A stretch of 64,000 bases of DNA from Campylorhamphus procurvoides (Eukaryota > Chordata > Aves > Passeriformes > Dendrocolaptidae), in NCBI GenBank assembly GCA_013396655.1, contig WBMV01009196.1:486385-550384 (forward strand). Direction: 5' to 3'. Both the position numbers and the translations under genes were made by a program. Positions 49,705 through 63,000 of the stretch are shown here, in pieces (the first letter of the stretch is position 1; each line of letters opens with the position of its first letter). Below the pieces are notes generated by a model. The model saw nothing but the letters and a program-made list of their open reading frames with translations, searched no databases and was not told where the DNA came from.

Positions 49705-52700
49705 ATTGGTCATGAGTAGAAAGTCATCTCATCAGGAATGGACTGGACAGGTATATCTGCATTTATAAAACAGATCAAATTATGTTTCAAAAGCTCAAGA
49801 GAGACTAAACTCAAGAACTAAGACACTCTCTTCTGCTTTTCCAGCTCCCACTGATGCAAAGAAATATTAGATGAGTGCCAGGAGTATCCCAGATATTGGT
49901 GACTCCAGATGCGAGACCATAAGAATAGGAGGGGAGAATACTCACAGCTAGAAGTCTTCAGGATTTACCTGGCTTACTGAGTGGGGTGTCATCCAAGGCA
50001 TATGAGAGTCTTGATCCTGGAGTGGGTGTCTCTGCTGGCACAGGAAAGTGAGAAGAAATAACTTATGATATATTTTCCTTGCAGGAGAGGATCTTCAGCA
50101 AACAAACTCATTTTGCTGGTGGGAAGGGCAGAAGAATGTAAAGGTTAATGCACTCAGTTAATATACGCCTTATTAAACATAAGAAGACTGGTAGCAGCAA
50201 CTATGTTGTCAGAGGAGGAACCTAGAAAATTACTAGCACCTAATCCAGCAACAAATCACAGGTACAGATGGGTTGGTTCACGCAGAAAGGGGCCTGTCAT
50301 ACGGAAATGCAAAAGGGGTACAAGGTACCAAGCTAGACCCAGCTCTCTGCTCCAAAATCACAGTGTGCATACAGTTGTCCTGATTTACTTGGCTGACAAA
50401 CTTGAAATAAACCACAGGCAGTATAACTGAAGTCACTCTTAACAATTTTATAGCAAAACATGTAAGTAATGATACCAGAATTTAAATTATTTAAATATAT
50501 AATTTAAATTCTTTACTGATTGAATGACCATGTTTATTTTATTATTATGATACTGAATTCTATATATAAGTATTTGAAATTTATAATTTTTGTAAAATAT
50601 TCTTGGAAACCTCCTAGAAATCAGCTATCAACAGAGGAATGCAAACATAAGGAAATGATTAGGGGGGGGTTAGGGTTTGGATTTTTTTTCCTAATAATAT
50701 CCTGTTATTGAGAATATCTTTTTCATAACTAAACTTATAAGTCAAACTTACAAGTCTATCACCTATTTCTAGAATGCCAGATCAGACAGATTAGTCCAAA
50801 TAGGGCAAATTTGTACAAAAATTGTACAGACTGGTAGAATGAGTAAGATGAGAGAAAGCTGAAGTATTTTTATAAATCCCATTCTGACAGTTCATCCAGA
50901 AGCAGGACAATAATCAACCATTGCAAATAGTAACATTTTAAAAGCGTGACAGCTGTCCACTTGGTGAATTGAGCCAGAGCTATTAGGAGAGAGAATCTTC
51001 TCTGCTCTGTCCTCTGCCTTACATAAGCCTTCTTGCAAGTAGTAACACGATTTGGAAGTGCCAGGAATCCATATGCAGTACCAGGCTGAGTCAATACAAA
51101 TTTTGAAAGGTTTCATTAAATACCGTGTTCCTCAGTTTCTGGTTTCCCCAGCTGATTCTGATGTGTAGAAATTCACTTACAGAGTGCTATGCAATGCTAA
51201 TAATGCAAAAGAAAAAATAAAGGTCTTCTCAGTCTCTGTATGAACATGAATAATCCAGTCAGTAGTTCTGACATTAATTCTCCACTGTTTATTTTCTCCA
51301 AAATACAAAAGAAAAAAAAACAACCTTCCCTATAAGTAGCATTTTTGTGACCATAAAGTAGTTGCTGTCCACTCAGATATTCAGTGATGAGAAACAGAAA
51401 AAGGAAGACCAAAAATCATTAATTCTGTCTCCAGAGAAGAATTTCAAAAGCACTCAGAAACTCAGGCGTTAGACTTGATACCAACAAGGACTCAGAAAGA
51501 GAATGGTGCACACATGCTTGTTAAGTGGGACCCAGCCATGCAGGGTAGCAGCTGAAGCAAGGGTCTTACGGAAATGATAATACACAAAATTTTTTATCTG
51601 CATAAATGCAGACATACACAGAACGATGTTCAAGTTTGCCCAAGAGGCAACCTTCATTACGCTGTTCCTCAACTCAGGATGGCAGCCTCTACAGTTACTT
51701 AGGTGTACAGGTGCTAAAAAGCCATCTAAATAAACTGGTAACCCAGAGAATGATGGTGCAAAACCACATGGGATACATATGTGAGTTGTATTCCAGAAAC
51801 TCCTAGCTACACTTATAAAACATGGCCAAAAGATAGCAAATACCTTTTGATAATGAAGACCCATTCTGAATAATGGGATTAAAGTATTAAGTTAGTTTCA
51901 ACCGTAAAATATGAGGGTAGTTAAGAATTATTCTAAATTCCATAATCTGGAAAAATGTTCTGTTACCTGTGTATTTCAGGAATTATCTATTGAACAAACA
52001 TCTTTCAGTTGTCCTCTCAGTGTCCTCATCCCAAATGTCAACAATCTATTGCTCATTCCAGCGTTACCAGTTACAGCTGTGTATTTGACCTTATTTTTCC
52101 ACCCAGAGTTTTCTGATCATTGCTTACAGGTTCAGGAGCACAACTAGATAGTGAGGTTGATAAATTTTGATATCTCTGTTGTCACAGCCTGTATTTTTAT
52201 ATGTGATTTAGTTTAATTTCTAATTGTTTGAAAAATTTATTGTCTACAACTGGACTGGAGAAGCATTCCTCTTTTGAAGTTTTCTTACCATTTTACCTCA
52301 TTCAGTACAACTCTAACTTAGTTCACATCTCTGTTTCCAGTGAATTTGTACCTAAAGGAGATCATTAGAGCAATAAGAAGGATTCTTCTTTACAAGGCAA
52401 AGTTCTCAATACAGGATCACCATATCCTGAATCAAATATAAAAGAGCTAACTAAGCTTTGCAATGGCTCTTTTTTCCATAGTTCTCTAGTTGCCAGTGGT
52501 ACATATGCTATGGATTTCCACTTAGTTTTAAGAGCCATCTGTTTTTCATACGTCCTGCTTTGGGCATGATCAGCTACTTTAATTTTTTCCATAGTGTAAG
52601 TAGGCTAATGTCCATGTATGCCTATCACACTTAAAGTTCATTTCCACCCTATAACAACCTTCCCCTCCCCCTCCAATATTTTTAAATTTATTCTCATTTT

Positions 52701-55700
52701 TATAGTGAATGTTGCTCTCATAAAAGGTGGTAGACTGACAATGCTGCAGAAGAAACCTGGCTTATCTGTACAGCAGAAATAGCAAAAATATATGGCAAAG
52801 TAATCTTCCTTCAGTGTTCCTAGTTCCATACATTACCCTTGAATACGAAAGACATTATTCAGGACTGAAGGAGGAAGTCCCTGTAATAGTTCAGCTAGCA
52901 TGGATCTGTCACAGTGGTGATGGTTAAGTATAGTAAGGCTTTATGTGTAACCATTCATGAAACAATTTTTACAGACACAGAAACATTGTGAGATACTAAT
53001 GCAGACTTCTGGCCATTAAATCTACACTTGTGACTCTATGTTACCCACTGCTAAAAAAAAAAGACCAGGACAATCAGTATTGCCCTTAGAATTTATATAA
53101 CTTTACAACTTAAATTAAGTCAAGGGTATTATTTACACTATTTTAAATATGTCAGATTTAAAGTTGATATTGAGGATTCCTATGCTTTGGAGCCAAAGTT
53201 CCTCATAGAGTCACAGGGAGAGACCCTCTAGAAAAGGTTGCAAAAGCACCTGAAATAGAGACCTACAGTCTGGGTAACTGGCCACAACATGAAATATAAT
53301 AATAATGGATACTTCTTCTCCCCTGTTTAGTGCATCAAACTGATTGATACAATTTCCCCTAGGTCGTCATGAGTCTGGTTGGTTTTGGTAAGTTTTTCCT
53401 TCCCTTTACTCTATGAAATATGACTGCCCTCTGGGCATGCCACACTTCACTGATGCTGAAGAGCTCTGGGCAGTGAGAGCGCTTCAGCTTTTCCCACTCT
53501 ATTTGTATAACAATTACAAGACAAGAGGTTGATATGCAATAGAAAGAAAATAGTATTTTACAGACTGAGTGGTTTATTATAAATTATAAGTTATTTTCTG
53601 AAGTAGAATTAATAAAACACATTTATGTTGTTATCTCTCACCTGGATCCCCCAAGCTCCTTTCCTCTTTCAGCCCCACCAGGCTATGTAAAGCAGTGTGT
53701 GATACATATGTTATGTGGTACTGGCTGGGGAGCCAGCTAGTTCCTTTCAACAAAGCAACTCAGACTTCTGTCTGACTTTTCCATCAGTCAGGAACTGATA
53801 TGGGGCTCTGCCTTCAGCTCAGCCACTTGTTATGAAATTTGCATGAAGTTATCACTGAGAAGTTTTTGTTTGTTTTTAATAATTTATATTATTAAAAATA
53901 CTAAATAGTACAACTTTAAATGCCTTTATTTGGAACTAGATATTATATTTATAAATAGATATGCAAAAACAGATAATGTGATATCATAATTCCATTTTGT
54001 TAGGAACAGTCCATGGGCCAGGAACTGGAATGGCTCCTTCTTTCCCTCTCCTCACTCCTACCTTGATTTTCCTAGGTAAGGGTTTTAGAAATAATTCCAC
54101 CTTTATTTGTCTCAATGGCATTGGAAAATCGAATAATTTCAAAAAAAGTGGAAAGTTCAGACCTTCTCAGACCTGAAGTCACATTCCCCAAGCCTGGGCA
54201 CTTTTCCAAATCCTCCTTACAGACAGGCAGAAACATAAATCTCCATGGGGTAGGAGAGAAATAAACGTCTGTCCCTTTCCCCCTCATCAGTGGATCTATA
54301 CTCCCTGATTTGCCAACATCTCTTCCTAGCAATGATTGAAGAGCGAGGGAGCTATAGATGAAAACAACACACAAAAGCCAGTCCCCGAACCCGAGCATCG
54401 TGCCAGACTAGAGACATGGCTGAGCAGCCACACAGGAAGAGACATCATACCCAGCACTGCAGGCAGAGCCTCTCCTCATGCAACTGTGTAATTTAGGGTT
54501 AGTCAGCCTATGTAAAGTGGGTTTGGTATCAGAATGTGAGAAGTGAGCATCTAATTCAGCCTCAGGCTTACTTGCCTACAGCAGAAGCTTTATCTGAGAT
54601 TGTGTCCCAGCTCTGAACCACTCACAGTTTGCTAACTTTTGCGTGGGACACCTTGGATTTTAATCACAAAGCGCCAAATCAGACTAATTTTTTCTAAGTG
54701 TTTGGAAGGCCAGCCTGCAACCCAGCCTCATACTTTTCATTCTGAGAAAAGGGGAGAATGGTGTTGAGAAAATTAGACAGACACAACTGAAAAAAACGCA
54801 GATAAATCAACTCACATATTGAACTCCATGTCAATGGGGAAGGACAAAGAACATTTTTTTCTTCCTTTTTCATCATCCTTTACTTTGAGAAGCAGAATAG
54901 TATGTCATGCTATGATTGAGCTAGTAAAGTGATCCATCAGACTGCCACCTCCTGCAAAATCCATAGCTTCTTGATACTAAATTTGTACATTTTCAGCGGG
55001 GTCATTTGTACCAAACAATTTCGGGATAGGTCATTTTTTCAAAGAAGAGCCATCAACCAGCAAAAACTTCTATTATCTTCTGTTCTATCCAATATCTATC
55101 TAATGTGTTAAAGGCAGCCAGCAGTGGTCAGACAAAGAATACCATGAGAGGGTACAACACAGCTGCCTTGAGTCTGCTGGGAGCCTGCTTACAAGTCTCT
55201 TCCTTCATCCTGTATGTCCATCTCTCAAAAGCAGTGTGTTTACATCAGTAGGTGTAAAGGAAAAATCAATCCTTCTTAAGTTGTGATTCCAATTTCACTA
55301 ATAAAGAAAGAATTAAATACACAAGTTATGCACTCAGGAAGAATTAGAGTCTAAGCAGCAGCTTTTTACTAGTAATTTCGGGTCCCAGTAATTTCAAACT
55401 GCTATCCAAAATATTGACTGGATGGTCAGCCAAGATGTTTTGCCCTATGGCTGTGTGCCAGGAGGCAGCAGCAGTCTCCCACACATACTGGTGCCCTCAG
55501 TCTTGAAATTTGCACTGAAGGAAAGGGAGCATGGAGGAGGTCTTGCAAAGTAGACAGTGGAAAGAGAGGCTACTTGAAAGGTAGGAAACTTACACCAGAA
55601 TTATCTTGGTCTGTGGGAAGAGAGAGAAGCTTTTGTTAGAGTTGAAGCAAAAAAGCAGACTTGAATTCTACTGTTGCCAGGCAAATTGAGCAATGTTTTT

Positions 55701-56969
55701 TATCTCTTTTTAAATTATGAGCTAGTTTTATATCTACAGCTAAGCAGTATACAGAAAAAAAAATCAAATCCTAATCTGAAAGCTCCTTATCTTCCTAAGA
55801 GAATACTCATGGACACAGACAAAGCCAGTCCTGCAGAGTGCATGTGTGTGGTAAGGATAATGGAAGAATAGAAATCATTTTGATACAAATCAAACTTTCC
55901 ACATTTTTTTGATTTAAATCAAAGAGATTTAGGAGATTCATAAACGCAAATCTGTTCCCTCAAATGATTTCAACAGCTTGAGGCGAGTTCATTAAAACAA
56001 TGTATTTCCAGTCTTTCAGCAGAGACAAGTTCTCCGTAGGACTGTGCTTTTGCTTATCTGGGAAGAGCTTCTTGCTGAGTTCCTGCTGGTTTATTCAAGA
56101 CTGGCACTGGGCTCTTGTTACTCTTCTCCTGCTGAAAGTTAAACTGGTTTCAGCCAGTCAATGCTGCCTGACAGATCTAAATAAGGCAATGCCAAGTGTA
56201 CAGACCACACTCTGATACAGAGTATGATTACCATGGGAAGCCTTCCAAATTTGAAACAGCCAGGAATTTTAACCTTGGAGCCAAGGCAGTTCTAATAAGG
56301 GGGGAAATTGACTTCTGAATTTCATTTGCAAAGTAACATTAATAAGAAAAGAAGTAACTTGCACATACTTCTCTTGTCTTCCAATAAGCAGTATGGTAAA
56401 ATGTCAGGAAGATTCAAACCCCAGATTATCTAAGTTGAAGACCCGTATTTTAGCCAGAAAACCAAATGATACAAATACCTACACATTATAATGAAAAAAT
56501 TTAAAGCCTGAACATATGTGCAATATTTTGGTTTGGAAACTAAGGTGTCTGGGATCAAGCAGAATTATATTCATGTTGCATTTTTAAGGAGTGAGAACTT
56601 GTCCCGAAAAAAAAAATTAAAAAAAAAAAAAAGGCATTTTTCCCAGCTCCACTACTTGGTCTGAGATAATGTTTTGTTTCTCCATACAATTTCATTGTCC
56701 TTCATTCATTGTAGCTATGACATATAATTTTCATTACTTCAGATTATATTGCTTGTCTGTTAGTGCTCAGGACTTGATGTGAGAAATGGAGTTGGATGGA
56801 AGAGTATTTCCCTGTCCTTCACACATATAGTCCCAGAGCCTCATACTACAGCACCTGGATATTTAAAATAGATAGTGTCTTCTATTAACACTTATGTCTC
56901 AGGTTTTAAATCCCATACAATATTACGTAAAACCTGAAAAGCATTGTTTGCCAAATCTCAGACATATTT
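49705..56969. other. Unique non-coding DNA
   Basis: No gene or classified repeat is seen. It contains the longest open frame of the window (131 codons, minus strand, 51469-51864), which has an ATG start but no motif or compositional bias I can recognise. It also contains a G8-TTAGGG patch at 50659-50680 and an A-rich tract at 56607-56632. Confidence 0.55.
56607..56632. repeat. A-rich mononucleotide tract
   Basis: A10 and A14 runs separated by TT. No associated element body is recognised. Confidence 0.85.
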
Positions 56970-56974
56970 GTTCC

Positions 56975-57511
56975 TATAAAAAGCCGGGTGTTCACAGCAC
57001 ATCTCTTTCAGTAGAAATCTTGTCTGGTAAGAAAAAACTTGTGAAGATCAAGACACAGACCTAAGTTCTTTTTCTATTTTCTACTGTTTCTTCATAATGA
57101 CAGGAATATCATAGTTATCCTCATCTTTGAACGACTCTATTTTGTAGTGTACATGCCAATTATAAGATTGATATTATTACTATTTCTAATCAAAAGTTCA
57201 TGTTATTTCAATGATAATGCGAGTCTAACGGTACAAATATGTGGAAATTTGGAAAGCACAGACATTTTCTTCAAATACTTAAATACTAGTACAAAGTCAA
57301 TAGAAGAACTGTATGCTACAAGGAATTCTGATTTCAGAAACTGCATCCAAAAGTTCCCATGCATCAGGATTATCACATTATTTCACATGATTTTCATATC
57401 CTATAAAGACTCTTTCCTGCATCTTCATATATTAATCAAGGATACACTCATAGAACGTATATATATTTATTTACTTTGAACCTATATTTACCATGTTTCA
57501 TCACAAATAAA
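56975..57511 (+). other. Speculative small gene-like unit (TATA, intron, ORF, AATAAA)
   Basis: The parts appear in gene order. TATAAAAAG lies at 56975-56983. A possible 5' splice site, CTG|GTAAGA, has its GT at 57027-57028. A pyrimidine-rich stretch ending in ACAG|G has its AG at 57102-57103. The first ATG after this acceptor, at 57153, opens a 108-codon frame ending at 57479, and AATAAA lies at 57506-57511, 27 bases past the stop. The predicted protein begins with MPIIRLILLLFLIKSSC, which resembles a signal peptide, and has NAS and NTS glycosylation-type sites and several cysteines. Against it: codon third positions are AT-rich like the surroundings, the ATG context is weak (T at -3), the implied intron is only 77 bases, no clear initiator lies at the best distance from the TATA box, and I recognise no homologue. 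In AT-rich DNA each part is frequent, so chance is the default explanation. Confidence 0.12.
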
Positions 57512-57828
57512 ACCTAGTGATACAGCAGTAAAACTATTCAAGAAGTTTTGTACCTAGAACACGTACACTGAACTTACTTCTCACTCCCATTGAAGCTAAT
57601 ACAATCAGCAACAAAGCAGCATGAAAAAGACAAGCAGCACTGTATAGGGAAAGTAATTTATTAAAAGCCAGATGTCTTAACTCAGAATCAGTGTTCACTA
57701 ATTCATTAATAGTGTTAGACTCCTAGCAGAGCAACTCCTTTAAGAGTGCCTTGCTTTGTAGGAAGTACTTCTGGTACAAGTTTGGAAAAGAAACTTTTTC
57801 TTTAACATAACAGCATCTTCTGTCCATC

Positions 57829-57945
57829 TATCAATGTCTTTCTTTTTTTGTCTTTGTGTTGTTTTCTTTTTTTTTTGGTTTCTAATTAAAGTTCTGGATT
57901 TTTATTTCTGAAAATGGACTTTTTTTTTCTTTTAATCTTTGAGAA
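57829..57945. repeat. T-rich low-complexity sequence
   Basis: Several T7-T9 runs are interspersed with C and G on the plus strand. It could be the remains of a reversed A-rich tail, but no element body is recognisable beside it. Confidence 0.65.
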
Positions 57946-58648
57946 AACAAAAAATGTCAAGCCTTAGGGCCATGAGTTCTTTTTCCACCTAAAAATAGTT
58001 ACAAATCTTGGTGAATGCTAATGCTTAGTGTAATCTCATTTTAACCTTTTTATTTTTTTTTTTGAAAGAAATCTACCCAGTGATAAAAAACTCTGGGCCA
58101 CTTACTAAGTTGGTTAAAGAGAAATAAAAATAATAAATGGTGAAAGATGCAGTGTTTTAGGTGTAGTTAATTTCAAAACTCAATAAGAACATATAAGATG
58201 AATACATTATTGTTTCTCATTTAATAAGTTTTGCAGACATATTAATTTATTCTAAGTTGAGCTTAAACACCATGTCTCCAAACTCAGTTTAACCTCTATC
58301 CAGAGATGAATGCAAAGTGATTTTTACCCCTCAGGTTAACAGTTCATATGGTAGGGTTTCTTTATACCTTTCTACATAGTTTAATCTATGGGTCATGGCT
58401 CCTGACCTTTACTTTGAGTTCTGAGTTCAGATGAAGCCCAAATATTGAGACTGATCTCTCTTGCAGCTGCTATGCATCACCTACAGGCAGAGAACAAAGC
58501 AAGTAAAGAGACAGTCTAGAAGTTTATACACTGTGTATCACTCTTTGTGCTTTTACAGATAAAGTACTTAAGCATGCTCTTTTTTCCTGGCTGTTCCTCA
58601 GGCATGAATGTCCATGGCAAATGATGACAGCAAGAGAAGGCAGTGAAA

Positions 58649-58666
58649 GGGGTGGGTGGGGGTGGG
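58649..58666 (+). other. G-quadruplex motif with single-base loops
   Basis: GGGGTGGGTGGGGGTGGG fits four runs of at least three G separated by single T loops, the loop class known to give very stable parallel G-quadruplexes. It stands out in AT-rich surroundings. Confidence 0.85.
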
Positions 58667-59884
58667 ATAGACGAGGGCATGATAACAATTACTTTTTTGG
58701 AAAATCTAGGGAAAAAAGCCAAACAACTAAGTGTTCCTTCTTCATAGTTCCATGTTGCAGCAAAATTGAAATAAAAAAATAATCTTATCTTGAAAGAGAA
58801 GCTTGAAACACATGCTACCATCCACAGTAAAACAAAAAGAATCAAAATGGAACAAGCTATACCACTCTCAGTTTGGGTCTATGCAAACACCTAAGTGTTA
58901 CAGAAAGAAGTAAACACTGAAATAATGTTGTTTATACTCCAACTCTTCCTGAACCCAGGCTCAGTGTGATGCTAATATAAGGCTGGACTTGAAAGCTGAA
59001 ACTGAGAAAGGCTTTTCTTTGCTAAGGAGCTTTGACTATTTTCCAGTCATTCAATAAGCAGAAATCAGCACCCCAGAAAAATGTCCTTGGTCCCAGTGAG
59101 TACAGTCCTCAATAACTGGCAGCACATTTCTATGTGTAGGCATTGTTTCAAACGACTGCACTGTATCCTAAGGGGATTTTTATTTCCAGGGAGAACTTTT
59201 CATCTGTCTTATGCATTTTCCATTCGTTGTTGATTTCTGCTTCTGTGAATTACATGCAAACTATGGCAAAGATGGCCATTAGAAATGTAAGAAACCTTGA
59301 AGAGCTATTAAAAGATTTTAGAAGCATCTGTGATATACAGTGATATTTTACAAAATTGCATCCTCATTTCACTAAACGTGCCTGACTCCTGTACAGTTAG
59401 TTTGCTAACTCACAGACTAAAGGTGTGACACAAGCACCTTGTATACTTCTAGATTTTAAGGCATCAGTGTTAAAATGCCTGAAAGTGTCTGTCTATGTCC
59501 ATATGAAAGATCCTAAGAAGCAGAAAGAGTCCTCTAACAGAGACATTTGCCTTGCGCAGTTTCCACACAAAGCCTTTCAGAGAATGGAGCTATTTGTAAC
59601 TCAGCCCCAGAGGGTACATGGTGAAAGGGGACTCAGAGCTGGCCCATAAATTTCACAAGATGTTGAAGTAGGAGCTAACTGAGTAAGGCCTACTCAGATA
59701 GAAGACACTGGGGATGCTTCTCTTGTTTTGCCTTTTACCCTAAAATATAGAATTTCAAGGCCTCCCCCAAATCTCTTCTCCAGTTAAAGCATCCCGTCCA
59801 GCTACTGAGGCAGATATACAAACAGTTGTCCTGTTCTAGGAGCTTAGTAGTATTGCATAAAGAATTTTCCTTTTTAAGCATTTA

Positions 59885-60025
59885 ATGCCTCCTCGCTGGA
59901 AGTGCTCAAGGCCAGGTCAGATGGAGCTCTGAGCAACTTGATCTAGGGGTGATGATAGCAAGGAGGATGGAACTAGATTACCTTTAAGGCACCTTCCAAC
60001 ACAAATCATTCCGAGATTCTATGAC
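59885..60025 (+). mobile_element. CR1 LINE, 3' end fragment
   Basis: A 140-base plus-strand CR1 tail. GGAAGTGCTCAAGGCCAGGT, CAGATGGAGCTCTGAGCAAC, TTGATCTAGGGGTGATG, GGAACTAGATTACCTTTAAG, GCACCTTCCAACACAAATC and the tail ATTCCGAGATTCTATGAC are in the expected order. It is 5'-truncated with no coding sequence. Confidence 0.92.
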
Positions 60026-63000
60026 TACACTATACATGACAACTGCAAAGGAAGAAAAAAAGATATTCATTCTTTCTTTTTCATATTGAGAATAATAATT
60101 AAAAAAAAGAAAGTAAATTAAAATAAATCATCATATATTTTTGATGTTTAAAACAGTAAAGAAGAAAATCAGTCCTTTTACCCAGGAATCAGTCTGGCAA
60201 CACAGACCCAGAGCAATTAGATTACTAAAAAATTTCCAAGACAACTTTCCAGTTGCAAAGATCAGTCCTTCAGTAAGAGTAACCACTATTATCACAATCA
60301 GCTATTAGTATGTATCTCATATTTATGAAGATGTTTAAGAAAATGATGTTGCAACTTAAAGAACTATAAGCATCAAGAATTTAATATACCTTTCAAAATA
60401 TTAAAGGAATTATGGATGGTTAATTATCTTTTACATATTACTTGGAAATTTCTTGGTAGCCCTGGCAGCTATGAAACAAATATATTTTAAAAGTGTACCA
60501 ATAGAAATTGCAAATAGGAAAGATCAACCACTGACTGTTTACAGAAGTGTTAACATAGGTAAATGTTATTGACATCAGTGAAGCAAGTCTGCATTCATGT
60601 CAAAAGACCTGAGATCAAGATTCAATTATGTGTTAATTAATTACTGAGGGCTCTTGGTTGATGCATATATTTTCAAAGTACATATCTTTTTCAACTTTAC
60701 CATGTTTACAAAATGCTACAAAATTTTACAGAAATAATTTGAAATGTTTGATCTTATTGTTGTGGCACTACAAAGTGGATTATTATTACGGGGTTTACCA
60801 TCAAGGATCTGTACAAGGAGGAATCTTGTAAGAACAAACATATGTGAGCAAATTTTAGGGCTAGTTTTTATCACCTTTTCTCTCAAAAGTTGTTCAACAA
60901 ACAGTAAGCATGAGAAACTTAGCCTGGATTATGAGGGGTTCTTTAGATATGCAGAGGCCAAAAAGTCTCCCAAGGCAATTAATGGTGGAAAGAGCATCTT
61001 TAACCTTTCTTCTACCCCATACAAACCATGGTGAAAGGAAGATTCATATTACATCATCTTTCTCTGATACCCTGCATAAATATTTTAATCAATACCAGGA
61101 CAATGGCTATCATTAGGTCAGACTGTAAACCTGCTGGAGGTACCCATGAAATCTCTAAGCCATCACTGATTAATTCAGGGTGTTTTTTTCAGTAAATAAA
61201 TCTTATATTGTTTCATTTCTGTCTTGTTACTCATTCAGCTGAGATCTTGGGTAGACAAGCAGCAAATGCAGCTGTGGAGGAAGAACCAAATATTTCAGAG
61301 TAATTGACTTCACCTAGTGAAAATCTTTCAGATTAGATGGGACTGTAAGATAAATAGAGCTCTTTTGTGCTTCTTTTTTATTTTTCCTACCACGTATAGT
61401 GACCTTTAACATAATAAAATTCAAAGGTATTGGTTGCACAGTGCAGGCCAATGCATAAATTCTTTTGTTTGGTTTTTCTAGTTTAAAGTATTAAAAGCGC
61501 ACAAACAGATGATCTGAGGCTGATCTTAGCCTCTGGGCTTCCCCTTGAGCCCAAAGAGCACAGCTGCAGAAACTTTATAATTCTTTCAGAGAAAAAAGAA
61601 AAAAAAAAGGTTCAACATTGCTTTCATCAATCTTTTGGAGCAAAAATCTGCTTTCAAAGTAATGACAGTTTTCCCCGTATGTCTGATCAGAGAGACTACA
61701 CAAAACTGTTTTCCTTTTGTACCAAAAGAGATATTTCTATTTAGACTCAACGCAGTCGCAGCTTACTTGATGCTCCCATTCTGATTAGTTAGTCCCTACC
61801 AGTGAGTAACAAGAGAGTAAAAGTATGTACAATTCACTTTTTATGTTGGAGATACAGAGCACCTGCCTTCCCTTTCTCCTTAATCAAGTCTCTCTCCTCT
61901 TCTTAAGGAAGAATCTTTACATTTTTTCTGAAATACTTCTGGAGATAGCAGACCTCATAGTAGGCTATAACACATAGTGCCAGTTAGTACTCAGGGGGTT
62001 TATGTTTTTAATTTCCATTAGGAAAGAAATTAAACATTGAGTCAGATATTTATTTTACATTCCTCTATTACATCCTGGATATAAATGTGATTTAAAAAAT
62101 CTCAATTCTATGAACTCTAGAGCCTTAAGACCAGCAGTACTTTATTTATCTGTAGTACTAGGTCTTTTAACAGAACATCTACTTTGAACAGCAAATATGC
62201 TACCTAAGTGTAAATTCTTTAGTTTTCACTTAGAAGCACAGAAATGGTCCTCTGTGTTCCTGATGTTTCTTTGTGTGCTTCTGTAGTGATTCCATTACTC
62301 TGCACACAAACGCTCCTGTCACCTGACACCCACTTCCCCACGTGCACATTCAGGTGACTGATAACTCACATTGAATATATCTGAATCTTAACCAATTTCT
62401 CAGAAAAAAAAAGTGTTTTGGGTAGTGCCTCTTAGTGTTTTAGCTGTCTATTCCACAGGGGAGCTTAACAGCTTTTCCAGTTATCTTGAAAGATGGGAAG
62501 TTATCATAACCTCCAGATTTTTCTGAAGTTTCACTTAATCTGCTGTACAGAAGATATGGCTTTTCAATAGTAACTTTGAAAAGAGGTTTTAGGAGAAAAA
62601 AAAAAGAAATATTTTAGATCATTTTTCTATGTGTGATACTAGTGTGATAAAACAGTCTTCATAGAGTGACTTCTTCAGTTGAAGAGTTCCTGTCTGAACA
62701 CTTTCCTAACTACAGTGATTTTCTGGATGGCATCAGACCCATCCTGGGTCAAGCTACTCAAACAAAATCAAATGCCAAACTACATTAGGCAGAAAGCACA
62801 TGTTGAAAAGCAGAAGGGAAAATCCAAGTCACATTTTCATGCAAATAACTAAATAATATCCAACTGATTATGTGTGGAAAGCTCTTAAAGGTTTGTGATA
62901 ACCATGTACAAATTAGGTATGGAAATGAGTGTGTTATTTAAGACAGAAAAAATGCACTTCTGTGTCCTGAAAATCTGTGCTCAAAAGCCTACAGCTTTCC

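Larger units (their letters stand above)
57512..59884. other. Unique non-coding DNA with T-rich and G-rich tracts
   Basis: T-rich low complexity occurs at about 57829-57945 and 58046-58063. A G-quadruplex motif lies at 58649-58666. The minus-strand 109-codon frame at 58516-58845 crosses the G-rich tract and encodes PPPPTP there, so it is a compositional by-product. Confidence 0.55.

Noticed and set aside
51469..51864. 131-codon minus-strand open frame, the longest in the window
   Set aside because: It has an ATG but no recognisable domain, signal or neighbouring exon signals, and no codon bias that I can see. In 64 kb read in six frames a few frames of this size are expected by chance. Conservation testing would be decisive.
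54072..54398. 108-codon minus-strand open frame
   Set aside because: No family resemblance, and no promoter or splice signals noticed. Treated as chance.
58516..58845. 109-codon minus-strand frame with a proline run
   Set aside because: The proline run is simply the complement of the G-quadruplex tract; no other protein features are seen.
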